DNA of 5,686 bases from Acidimicrobiales bacterium (GTDB lineage: Bacteria; Actinomycetota; Acidimicrobiia; Acidimicrobiales; Poriferisodalaceae). The DNA is taken from NCBI GenBank assembly GCA_030749275.1, contig JASMKJ010000354.1, positions 1-5,686 of the forward strand, written 5' to 3'. Positions 1 through 5,686 of this stretch are shown here, piece after piece. Below the pieces are notes generated by a model. It made no database searches. It was not told the DNA's origin and worked only from the letters and a program-made list of their open reading frames with translations. The translations under genes and the position numbers were made by a program. The stretch's first letter is position 1. The number at the start of each line of letters is the position of its first letter.

Positions 1-55
1 CTTGCGTCGGTAGCCCTTATGATCCACTCGTCTCCATCCATAGAAGAAGGAACAA

Positions 56-1729
56 ATGGCATCTGAGTTCATCTTCACAATGCGCAATCTTGAAAGGTTT
101 TATCCTCCCGATCGCGAGGTTCTCAAAGATGTGACTCTCGCGTTTTACCCCGGCGCCAAGATCGGGGTACTCGGACACAATGGTGCAGGCAAATCATCCG
201 TATTGAAAATCATGGCGGGGTTGGACGACGGATTCACTGGAGAAGCCCGGCTATCCCCTGGTTATTCGGTTGGCCTTCTTGAACAAGAACCGAAGCTCGA
301 TGATACGAAAAATGTTTTCGACAACGTTATGGAAGGCGTTACTGAGACCAGCGCCCTGATCGACCGTTACAACGAAGTGTTGGCCATGTGGGCCGACCCA
401 GATGCCGATCTCGAGCAGGTTGGCGCGATGCAGGCAGAGTTAGAGGATCAAATTCAGTCGTCGAACGCTTGGGACTTAGAACGCCAGGTCGAAATTGCTA
501 TGGAGGCCTTACGGGTACCCGCCGGGGACAGCTCGGTTTCGATACTTTCTGGCGGCGAACGGCGCAGGGTGGCGTTGTGTCGACTTTTACTGGCTCATCC
601 TGATCTCCTGCTCTTGGACGAACCAACTAACCATCTAGATGCCGAGTCTGTCGCGTGGTTGGAGCGCTTTCTCAAAGACTATGAGGGCACCGTGGTGTCG
701 GTAACCCATGACCGCTATTTTCTTGACAACGTCGCCGGCTGGATTCTCGAACTAGACCACGGCAATGCTTATCCCTATGAGGGCAACTACAGCGGCTGGC
801 TCGAGCAGAAACAAGAGCGACTCGCTACAGAAGAACGACAGTCCAACGCGCGGCAACGAACACTGGCCCAAGAACTGGAGTGGGTACGTCTTTCTCCTCG
901 GGCGCGTCAGGCAAAAAGCAAAGCTCGCCTGTCCGCGTATGACCAACTGTTGGCCGAACACGAGGCGGGTGAACAGCGCGACGAGAAGCTCGAATTGAGT
1001 ATTCCTATGAACAGGCGGCTTGGCGATCAGGTAATCGAGTTAAAAAACGTCGTCAAGGGCTTCGGTGACCGGCTCCTAATAGAAGATCTTTCCTTCATTC
1101 TGCCTCCAGCCGGAATTGTTGGTGTCGTAGGTGCAAATGGGGCCGGGAAAACAACTTTGTTTAGGATGATCACTGGCGACGAGGTACCCGACTCCGGAGA
1201 AATCACTATAGGGACAACGGTTGAGTTGGCTTACGTTGACCAATCTCGAGATGACTTACGCGATGACCAAACTGTCTACGAAGAAATAACTGACGGACTT
1301 GACATCGTTCAGGTCGGCAACCGAGAGATCAACGGTCGCAGTTACGTGGCGTCGTTTAATTTCAAAGGTCCTGATCAGCAAAAACAGGTCGGAGACCTAT
1401 CGGGAGGGGAAAGAAACAGAGTTCAACTCGCCAAGGTGTTGAAAACCGGTGGCAACGTCTTGCTCCTCGACGAGCCGACCAACGACCTTGATGTAGACAC
1501 CTTGCGTGCTCTTGAGGCCGGTCTTGGGGCGTTCCCCGGATGCGCCGTGGTTATTAGCCACGACCGATGGTTCCTTGACCGGGTGGCGACCCACGTATTG
1601 GCATTTGAGGGAGACAGCCAGGTTCGGTGGTTCGAAGGAAACTTTTCTGAATACGAAGAGTTTCGTCAACGCGAATTCGGCGACGAAACCGGACCCAAAC
1701 CGATTAAGTACAAGCCCTTGGCCCGCTAA
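56..1729 (+). CDS. ettA: Energy-dependent translational throttle protein EttA (ABC-F ATPase)
   Basis: EttA is a soluble ABC-F protein with two ATPase domains and no membrane domain. In E. coli it binds the ribosomal E site and gates entry of the 70S initiation complex into elongation according to the ATP/ADP ratio; that role is inferred here by homology. The 557 residues match the family length (about 555). Domain 1 has Walker A GHNGAGKSS (40-48), signature LSGGER (164-169), Walker B with catalytic E189 and switch H218. An EttA-type 'arm' insertion lies near residues 92-140, and the charged interdomain linker near 245-325. Domain 2 has Walker A GANGAGKTT (359-367), signature LSGGER (448-453), catalytic E473 and H502. 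The C-terminus IKYKPLAR resembles the E. coli ending. All catalytic residues are present. The ATG start is preceded by AAGGA at 47-51, a short 4-base spacing. A -10-like TATGAT lies at 18-23, but any -35 box would fall outside the window. Identity is near certain against other ABC-F members because of the arm and tail. Confidence 0.97.
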   Translation: MASEFIFTMRNLERFYPPDREVLKDVTLAFYPGAKIGVLGHNGAGKSSVLKIMAGLDDGFTGEARLSPGYSVGLLEQEPKLDDTKNVFDNVMEGVTETSALIDRYNEVLAMWADPDADLEQVGAMQAELEDQIQSSNAWDLERQVEIAMEALRVPAGDSSVSILSGGERRRVALCRLLLAHPDLLLLDEPTNHLDAESVAWLERFLKDYEGTVVSVTHDRYFLDNVAGWILELDHGNAYPYEGNYSGWLEQKQERLATEERQSNARQRTLAQELEWVRLSPRARQAKSKARLSAYDQLLAEHEAGEQRDEKLELSIPMNRRLGDQVIELKNVVKGFGDRLLIEDLSFILPPAGIVGVVGANGAGKTTLFRMITGDEVPDSGEITIGTTVELAYVDQSRDDLRDDQTVYEEITDGLDIVQVGNREINGRSYVASFNFKGPDQQKQVGDLSGGERNRVQLAKVLKTGGNVLLLDEPTNDLDVDTLRALEAGLGAFPGCAVVISHDRWFLDRVATHVLAFEGDSQVRWFEGNFSEYEEFRQREFGDETGPKPIKYKPLAR

Positions 1730-1740
1730 TCGCGCGTTCC

Positions 1741-1755
1741 GCGCGAACTTCGCGC
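1741..1755 (+). terminator. ettA: Weak hairpin just after ettA, possible transcription terminator
   Basis: GCGCGAA (1741-1747) and TTCGCGC (1749-1755) are inverted repeats around one base, so a realistic RNA hairpin would be a GCGCG/CGCGC stem with a five-base loop, starting 12 bases after the ettA stop codon. No T-tract follows (ACACGG), so it does not fit a standard intrinsic terminator. It may simply be part of the palindrome cluster. Confidence 0.2.
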
Positions 1756-1820
1756 ACACGGCCTCATAAAACACATAGACATCGCGCGAATAGCGCGTTG
1801 GAGTTCTAATTAGTCACTTA

Positions 1821-1841
1821 TCGCGCGAAGTATTCGCGCGA
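1821..1841. repeat. Perfect 9-bp inverted repeat with 3-base loop
   Basis: TCGCGCGAA (1821-1829) and its exact reverse complement TTCGCGCGA (1833-1841) flank the triplet GTA. This could form a stable hairpin in RNA or a cruciform in DNA. It lies about 87 bases upstream of the GTG start of the zinc-finger gene and about 92 bases after ettA, with no T-tract following. The right arm is shared with an overlapping palindrome TTCGCGCGAA (1833-1842), so several alternative pairings are possible. Confidence 0.6.
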
Positions 1842-1915
1842 ATCGCGCGAATATCCACCTATTTCGCGCGTGTTGTGGCTAAATTGCGATTTGCACTCAT
1901 AGTGACCGTGTCGAC

Positions 1916-1920
1916 AGGAG
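1916..1920 (+). promoter_or_regulatory. Shine-Dalgarno site for the zinc-finger gene
   Basis: AGGAG sits 7 bases before the GTG at 1928, an ideal spacing. It supports GTG rather than any other upstream codon as the start. I could not identify a convincing -10/-35 pair between 1871 and 1915. Confidence 0.75.
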
Positions 1921-1927
1921 ACCAGCC

Positions 1928-2170
1928 GTGGCTGCCAAAACAGCAACAAAAACCAAGAAATGGCGAAGCCGTGCAGTTACGAGAACCGTCGACGCCGGAA
2001 ATTCCGCTTATTGTGCTGTCTGTGAGGAGTTGATCAAGTTTCGAGCCAGGATCCGTGCCGACCAGATCATCTGCAACGTTTACGTCAGTAACAAGTGGGA
2101 CCGGGTAGAGCACTACCACCCCGAGTGCTACAAGAAAGCCAAGTCCCCGTACGGCGCTCCGGCAGACTGA
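1928..2170 (+). CDS. Small basic protein with a PARP-type-like C2HC zinc finger
   Basis: I do not recognise a named family for this 80-residue protein. The N-terminal 20 residues are basic and probably disordered (K4, K8, K10, K11, R13, R15, R19). The rest forms one apparent zinc module: C29-A-V-C32, then a basic stretch rich in R and I, then Y63-H64-P-E-C67 followed by an aromatic residue (Y68). The arrangement C-x2-C-x31-H-x2-C with an aromatic flank resembles the PARP-type zinc finger, whose usual spacing is C-x2-C-x(28-30)-H-x2-C and which recognises DNA breaks in eukaryotic PARP1 and DNA ligase III. C49 and H62 are alternative ligands. A nucleic-acid-binding role is inference only; a generic zinc ribbon is the main alternative. 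The GTG start is backed by a well-placed AGGAG. The gene stands alone, downstream of the CGCGCG palindrome cluster, and converges on the amino acid transporter operon. Coding status is supported by the start signal and the coherent zinc motif. Confidence 0.8.
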   Translation: MAAKTATKTKKWRSRAVTRTVDAGNSAYCAVCEELIKFRARIRADQIICNVYVSNKWDRVEHYHPECYKKAKSPYGAPAD

Positions 2171-2211
2171 ACTACTTCGGACCGAATCGGTTGACCTAAC
2201 GCCGGCTATAA

Positions 2212-2239
2212 GAGCGCGACGCTTCAGTTCGTCGCACTC
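2212..2239. terminator. Hairpin between convergent genes, possible bidirectional terminator
   Basis: GCGACG (2216-2221) pairs with CGTCGC (2230-2235) around an 8-base loop, and after one mismatch GAG (2212-2214) pairs with CTC (2237-2239). It ends 4 bases before the end of the aapP-like gene and 42 bases after the zinc-finger stop codon, where a terminator serving both converging units is expected. Neither side has a strong T-tract, so intrinsic termination is uncertain. A smaller 4-bp hairpin, ACCG/CGGT, lies at 2181-2191. Confidence 0.35.
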
Positions 2240-2242
2240 AGG

Positions 2243-3022
2243 TCACAGAATTTGGCTAAGGAAAAGTTTGGTCCGGTCTTCTGTCGGGTTAGTGAAGAAA
2301 TGCTCAGGCGTCCCCACCTCAACGATTTCCCCACCTTCCATGAACATGATCCTGTCCGCAACCTCGCGAGCAAAGCCCATCTCATGGGTAACGACCATCA
2401 TCGTAATTCCCGAACGCGCCAGTTCTTTCATTACGTCAAGAACTTCCTTGATCATCTCGGGATCAAGCGCAGATGTCGGTTCATCGAAGAGCATCACCCG
2501 AGGTTCCATCGCTAGTGATCGTGCTATGGCCACCCGCTGCTGCTGACCTCCTGAAAGCTGCCCCGGAAACTTCTCCGCTTGCTCTGGGATACCTACTCGT
2601 TCAAGCAACGCTCGAGCCATACTCTCGGCTTCATCTCGGGGCTTCTTACGCACCCATATGGGCGCAAGAGTGATGTTGTCCAAAACCGTCAGGTGAGGAA
2701 AGAGATTGAACTGCTGAAAAACCATGCCAACTTCAGACCGGATTTTTTCAATGTTGCGTAGGTCATTCGTGAGTTCAATACCGTCAACAACGATGTCGCC
2801 ACCTTGATGCACCTCAAGCCTGTTGATACAGCGAATCCACGTGCTCTTTCCAGAACCCGAGGGGCCACACACCACAGCGACTTCGCCTTCTTTGATGGTC
2901 GCCGTTACACCCTTTAGTGCTTGAAAATCACCGTAGAACTTGTCGACATCTACACAAACGATCATGTCGTCGCGATCCGCCAGTCTGTCGTTAGCAGCGG
3001 TAGTTGCATCATCTATGTTCAT
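2243..3022 (-). CDS. aapP: Polar amino acid ABC transporter ATP-binding protein (AapP/BztD/GlnQ type)
   Basis: This is the cytoplasmic ATPase that powers uptake of polar amino acids through the two permeases encoded upstream. All nucleotide-binding motifs are intact: Walker [10 protein letters not shown] (53-61), Q-loop within FQQFNLFPH (102-110), signature LSGGQQQR (156-163), Walker B VMLFDE with catalytic E181, and switch H213 in VTHEMGFA. The N-loop 'FNLFPH' and 'THEMGFAR' are hallmarks of the polar amino acid (PAAT/GlnQ) subfamily. The length of 259 residues is usual (240-260); about 20 non-conserved residues precede the core. The ATG start has GGGAG on the minus strand (3032-3036) at 9-base spacing; M20 is an alternative start without a clear ribosome site. 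It is the last gene of the operon, 40 bases after the long permease. The symbol rests on operon context, since the ATPase alone cannot be told from GlnQ or BztD. Substrate specificity is not determinable here. Confidence 0.95.
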   Translation of the reverse strand: MNIDDATTAANDRLADRDDMIVCVDVDKFYGDFQALKGVTATIKEGEVAVVCGPSGSGKSTWIRCINRLEVHQGGDIVVDGIELTNDLRNIEKIRSEVGMVFQQFNLFPHLTVLDNITLAPIWVRKKPRDEAESMARALLERVGIPEQAEKFPGQLSGGQQQRVAIARSLAMEPRVMLFDEPTSALDPEMIKEVLDVMKELARSGITMMVVTHEMGFAREVADRIMFMEGGEIVEVGTPEHFFTNPTEDRTKLFLSQIL

Positions 3023-3062
3023 GATTTTTTGCTCCCAATCTGAGAGTTAAATGGACGGGTCA

Positions 3063-4985
3063 TCATCTTTCTCCGAGCCCAACTCGACGCTCAAGACGCT
3101 GGCTGTATTTGGAGATAATGAAATTAAAGAAGAAATAGATCATCGCTACAACAAGAATGCCTTCCCGCTTCACACCCATAAATTCACTCTGAGCCGGGAT
3201 GACGGAGTTAGCAACTCGCAAGAAATCAAAGAGGCCGATAATCGCCAGAAGCGACGTTTCTTTAAAAGAGGAGATGACTTGGCCCACGAGCTGCGGAATC
3301 GAGACCGTCAGCGCCTGAGGCAGGACAATAAATCCCGTTCGTTGCGCGGATGTTAAGCCGATCGCGTCGGCCGCTTCATATTGACCTTTGGTAATCGACT
3401 GCAAGCCCCCTCGGACATTCTCGGCTAGATACGCCGCCGAAAACAACGTGTATCCGGTCAACACAGCTGCAAGTTCCGCTAATTCCATTCCGTCAGGCAA
3501 AAAGAGCGGAACCATGACCGAGAAGAAAATTAGAACACTGATAAGCGGGACGCCACGAATGACTTCTATGTAGCTGGTCGACAACATGCGGAAAATCGGG
3601 AACTTAGAAGTGCGTCCCAAAGCAAGCAGTACTCCCAGGGGAAACGACAGGATCACGACGATGACCGCCACGAAAAGCGTGAGTCCCAAGCCTCCAAGGA
3701 ACTCATCGGACTGGAGATCAACAGTCGAGGGAGTGTTGATCATGGTCGCTAGGTAGTGGACTAGCGCCATAACCCCCAACCAGCCAAGAACTAGCTGACG
3801 TCGCTTGGCAACTTCTCCAATAAAGTTGGGAGCAAGCAATGCAGCCAACGCCAAGAGCAAGAAACTGATCCTGGCTTTTTGAAGCATCGGGTACCAGCCG
3901 AAGAACGCTGCTACCCAATTAAAGACAGCGAACACCAGCAGGGCCGTGGCTGTTATTCGGCCAATCTCTCCGATGTTGTTTCGGGTCAAGAGCCAGAGAA
4001 GTGCACCGCCCAGAAGCCCAAAGGCGAGACCCATCGGCAAATCAGTTGACAACACATGGCCATAGTCCAAAGCCGGGTCCCGCAGCACAACCCAGAAAAG
4101 AGCGAAGGGACTAATCAGCCAAAGCATGTTGCTGCCACCCTTCGCCATCCCGACATATCGACTTGAACGAAGGAACCTACCGACAAGAAACGCCAGACCG
4201 AGAAGTACCCACATCACTGTCCATGGCATCTGCGTCGAAAACGCAACCGTGGTACCCGATTCAGCGATGTAGGTGCCATCAACAAACGCATAATGCCCGT
4301 AGGGCACTACCCAAAGACTCAATATGACTAACCCGATTCCCACGAAGACAACCGAAGTAATCGGTAACTCTGAACGCAGTCTTCGCCAGCGCCCGCGGAC
4401 AGGCCTGCTGAACCTACTCCACAGCCCCGCTCCAGTGGCCAACAAAATAACTGCCGCAATCCACCAACTGGATCGATCGAACATGGCATCCACGAAGGAC
4501 TCACGTAGCGGGGACCCTTCAATGGTGCGAACGACCTTTCCATCGGTACCGATGATCACGCTGGGTTCGCGAACGATCACACAAATCGCTATCAACGCTC
4601 CAGCACCCATCAACCAAGTAGCAAGCCGCCTTACCGGTACCCCACCCCAGTCAGACCAGATACCAGCACTCAGTCCCGCAAGTCCGACAACAAATCCGAG
4701 AGCAACCCAGACCCGAACATACTGAGATTCAGGGTAGGAGAGGGTCATGAGAGCCCGAAGATTGGTCCGGACAGCAACCCACTCCCGGTTCTCACTGAAG
4801 ACGAAATTCAACACCCCGCGCAGCATCAAAAAGGCGGCCACTAGTCCCAGGACGGTCAGAATCGCATTGGCCCAATTGGAGAAGAGATTGGTTCGAAACC
4901 ACTGCAGCACCGACAACCTTGGGGCTTCGTTCGGAGAAACTTGCTCCTCTTTAAGAGCGACCGAAATTGGATCTTCTTCGGACAT
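3063..4985 (-). CDS. aapM: Polar amino acid ABC transporter permease, AapM/BztC-like, with enlarged N-terminal membrane region
   Basis: This integral membrane subunit should pair with the AapQ-like permease to form the translocation path. The C-terminal part (about 430-640) is a classic His/Glu/Gln/Arg-type permease domain: GGLGLTL entry helix, LGRTSKFPIFRML, YIEVIRGVPLISVL, and the EAA loop that docks the ATPase (YEAADAIGLTSAQ from 536, LPQAL ending at 559), finishing with YSQRLERR. The N-terminus (QWFRTNLFSNWANA, 28-41, then a helix and a W/YP-containing segment to about 110) resembles the start of AapM/BztC. Between them lie about 300 residues with some eight to ten hydrophobic stretches, for example near 122-138, 174-190, 208-227, 254-270, 287-301, 315-333, 343-363, 371-389 and 399-415. 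At 640 residues it is far longer than the roughly 380 of rhizobial AapM. The ATG start follows the aapQ stop after one base, with a weak GGAA (minus strand, 4993-4996) inside the end of aapQ, suggesting translational coupling. No frameshift is seen. Function as transporter subunit is confident; the role of the extra helices is unknown. Confidence 0.93.
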   Translation of the reverse strand: MSEEDPISVALKEEQVSPNEAPRLSVLQWFRTNLFSNWANAILTVLGLVAAFLMLRGVLNFVFSENREWVAVRTNLRALMTLSYPESQYVRVWVALGFVVGLAGLSAGIWSDWGGVPVRRLATWLMGAGALIAICVIVREPSVIIGTDGKVVRTIEGSPLRESFVDAMFDRSSWWIAAVILLATGAGLWSRFSRPVRGRWRRLRSELPITSVVFVGIGLVILSLWVVPYGHYAFVDGTYIAESGTTVAFSTQMPWTVMWVLLGLAFLVGRFLRSSRYVGMAKGGSNMLWLISPFALFWVVLRDPALDYGHVLSTDLPMGLAFGLLGGALLWLLTRNNIGEIGRITATALLVFAVFNWVAAFFGWYPMLQKARISFLLLALAALLAPNFIGEVAKRRQLVLGWLGVMALVHYLATMINTPSTVDLQSDEFLGGLGLTLFVAVIVVILSFPLGVLLALGRTSKFPIFRMLSTSYIEVIRGVPLISVLIFFSVMVPLFLPDGMELAELAAVLTGYTLFSAAYLAENVRGGLQSITKGQYEAADAIGLTSAQRTGFIVLPQALTVSIPQLVGQVISSFKETSLLAIIGLFDFLRVANSVIPAQSEFMGVKREGILVVAMIYFFFNFIISKYSQRLERRVGLGER

Positions 4986-4986
4986 G

Positions 4987-5686
4987 TCAGCGTTCCACGA
5001 TCTTCATACGGACGTTAAAGAAATTGACAATCACCGATATGGATAGCGAACACGAAAGGTAGAAGAACATCCATATGGAAACAACCGGCAAAGTCTTGCC
5101 CGTCTGGTTATATACCGTCTGACCAACTTGGACGATGTCGCTGTATCCCACGGCGATCGCCAGCGACGTGTTCTTGGTGAGGTTCAGATATTGATTGCCT
5201 AAAGGCGGCAACATGACTCGCAACGCCTGAGGGATGATGACTCTGCGCAACGCTGTCGAACGGCGAAGTCCCAGCGATGCCGCGGCTTCAGTTTGACCTT
5301 TAGGTACCGCCAGTATCCCTCCGCGGACAATCTCGGCGACAAAGGCCGCTGTGTAGAACACAACACCGAAAAATACGGCGGCAAAGCCGATGGAAAAGTT
5401 CAGTCCCGAAGGCCCGTAATTCGGAAACTTTCCAGTTTGAACGACGTTGGGCAAATCGACATCAAGTGGCCGACCGGTTCGACCGTCCCCGAATTTGTTC
5501 CCAAGTACTTCGAAAAGATCGCTGGCCGAATTGATCATCCAACTCGAAAGTCCGGGCCATAGCACCAAGAAGAAGACGGCTCCTATCACCCCTCCGACTG
5601 CTGCGAAAATCATTCGGAAGTAATCGTCATCAGTCAATTTCGCCAAACCGGCGGGCGTGCGTCGACTGTTAAGAAAGCTACGAATC
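4987..5686 (-). CDS. aapQ: Polar amino acid ABC transporter permease, AapQ/BztB-like (5' end beyond window)
   Basis: This is the partner permease of the importer, located in the cytoplasmic membrane. The reading frame is open to the right edge: reading leftward from 5685 there are 13 in-frame codons before the TTG at 5646, so that TTG is probably not the true start. About 232 residues are visible, versus around 400 in AapQ. The visible part holds a helix near 25-43, a periplasmic stretch, then the permease core: helix with FYTAAFVAEIVRGG (about 110-123), the ATPase-docking EAA loop GQTEAAASLGLRRS ending in IIPQAL (about 130-155), LPPLGNQYLNLTKNTSLAIA, VGQTVYNQTG and the terminal RMKIVER. The NQYLNLTKNTSLAIA and YNQTG strings are typical of AapQ/BztB. 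First visible gene of the operon, one base from the aapM-like gene. The missing N-terminal part and the solute-binding gene should lie upstream. Confidence 0.93.
   Translation of the reverse strand, partial: IRSFLNSRRTPAGLAKLTDDDYFRMIFAAVGGVIGAVFFLVLWPGLSSWMINSASDLFEVLGNKFGDGRTGRPLDVDLPNVVQTGKFPNYGPSGLNFSIGFAAVFFGVVFYTAAFVAEIVRGGILAVPKGQTEAAASLGLRRSTALRRVIIPQALRVMLPPLGNQYLNLTKNTSLAIAVGYSDIVQVGQTVYNQTGKTLPVVSIWMFFYLSCSLSISVIVNFFNVRMKIVER

Larger units (their letters stand above)
1730..1870. repeat. Cluster of CGCGCG palindromes with three 18-bp paired units at 52-bp spacing
   Basis: This noncoding stretch between ettA and the zinc-finger gene contains the palindromic octamer TCGCGCGA four times (1782-1789, 1821-1828, 1834-1841, 1843-1850), plus near copies at 1730-1736, 1740-1747, 1749-1755, 1792-1797 and 1863-1870. 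Three 18-base units each hold two CGCGCG-like cores whose centres are 9 bases apart: TCGCGCGTTCCGCGCGAA (1730-1747), TCGCGCGAATAGCGCGTT (1782-1799) and TCGCGCGAATCGCGCGAA (1834-1851). Their starts are exactly 52 bases apart both times. Sequence between the units is not conserved. I did not notice the octamer elsewhere in the window. Function is unknown; candidates are an operator array for the downstream gene, a genome-wide extragenic palindromic repeat family, or a structured terminator region. Confidence 0.75.

Noticed and set aside
1397..1774. 125-residue open frame on the minus strand across the end of ettA
   Set aside because: It is antisense to the conserved second ATPase domain of EttA and crosses into the palindrome island; the translation has no recognisable domain.
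1730..1851. CRISPR-like array: 18-base repeats separated by 34-base unlike sequence
   Set aside because: Repeats are too short and imperfect, there are only three, additional copies of the core occur inside the spacers, and no cas genes are visible.
1873..1903. Promoter with TTGTGG (1873-1878) and CATAGT (1898-1903)
   Set aside because: The spacer would be 19 bases and both hexamers are poor matches; not strong enough to annotate.
1859..2119. 86-residue minus-strand open frame over the zinc-finger gene
   Set aside because: The plus-strand gene has a well-spaced AGGAG and a coherent zinc motif; the antisense frame has neither.
4324..4725. 133-residue plus-strand open frame inside the long permease gene
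   Set aside because: It is antisense to an intact membrane protein frame; the P/T/S/N-rich translation is typical of a shadow of hydrophobic codons.
3063..4985. Fusion of two separate genes or a frameshift within the 640-residue permease
   Set aside because: The frame is continuous, the N-terminal segment already looks AapM-like, and only one EAA docking loop is present, so it is not two fused permeases.

Overview
The window reads as an ordinary stretch of bacterial chromosome of moderate GC content. It carries five protein genes, one of them cut by the right edge. An actinobacterium is the best guess, possibly a free-living Acidimicrobiia-like lineage. The evidence is the EttA protein, whose first P-loop (GAGKSS) and linker segment (ARQAKSKARL) look like mycobacterial/actinobacterial EttA as I recall it rather than the E. 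coli form, together with GTG start usage. This taxonomic placement is inference; no search was possible.

Left part (+ strand): positions 56-1729 hold a full-length ettA, encoding the ribosome-associated ABC-F ATPase. A 198-base gap follows (1730-1927), unusually rich in CGCGCG palindromes. It contains three 18-bp paired motifs at exactly 52-bp spacing and a perfect 9-bp hairpin. Next, 1928-2170 encodes an 80-residue basic protein with a C-x2-C ... H-x2-C zinc site resembling a PARP-type zinc finger.

Right part (- strand): three genes run leftward from the right edge as an operon for a polar amino acid ABC importer of the Aap/Bzt class. They are an AapQ/BztB-like permease (5'-truncated by the window edge), an AapM/BztC-like permease whose start lies one base past the aapQ stop, and an AapP/GlnQ-like ATPase 40 bases further on. 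The solute-binding protein (AapJ/BztA) is not in the window and is expected upstream, beyond position 5686. The AapM-like subunit is unusually long (640 residues, from memory about 380 in proteobacterial AapM) because of many extra membrane helices in its N-terminal half.

The zinc-finger gene and the transporter operon converge on a 72-base gap (2171-2242) holding a hairpin that could end transcription. The least explained items are the CGCGCG palindrome cluster, the small zinc-finger gene beside it and the enlarged AapM-like permease. I see no mobile element, CRISPR array, tRNA or rRNA.
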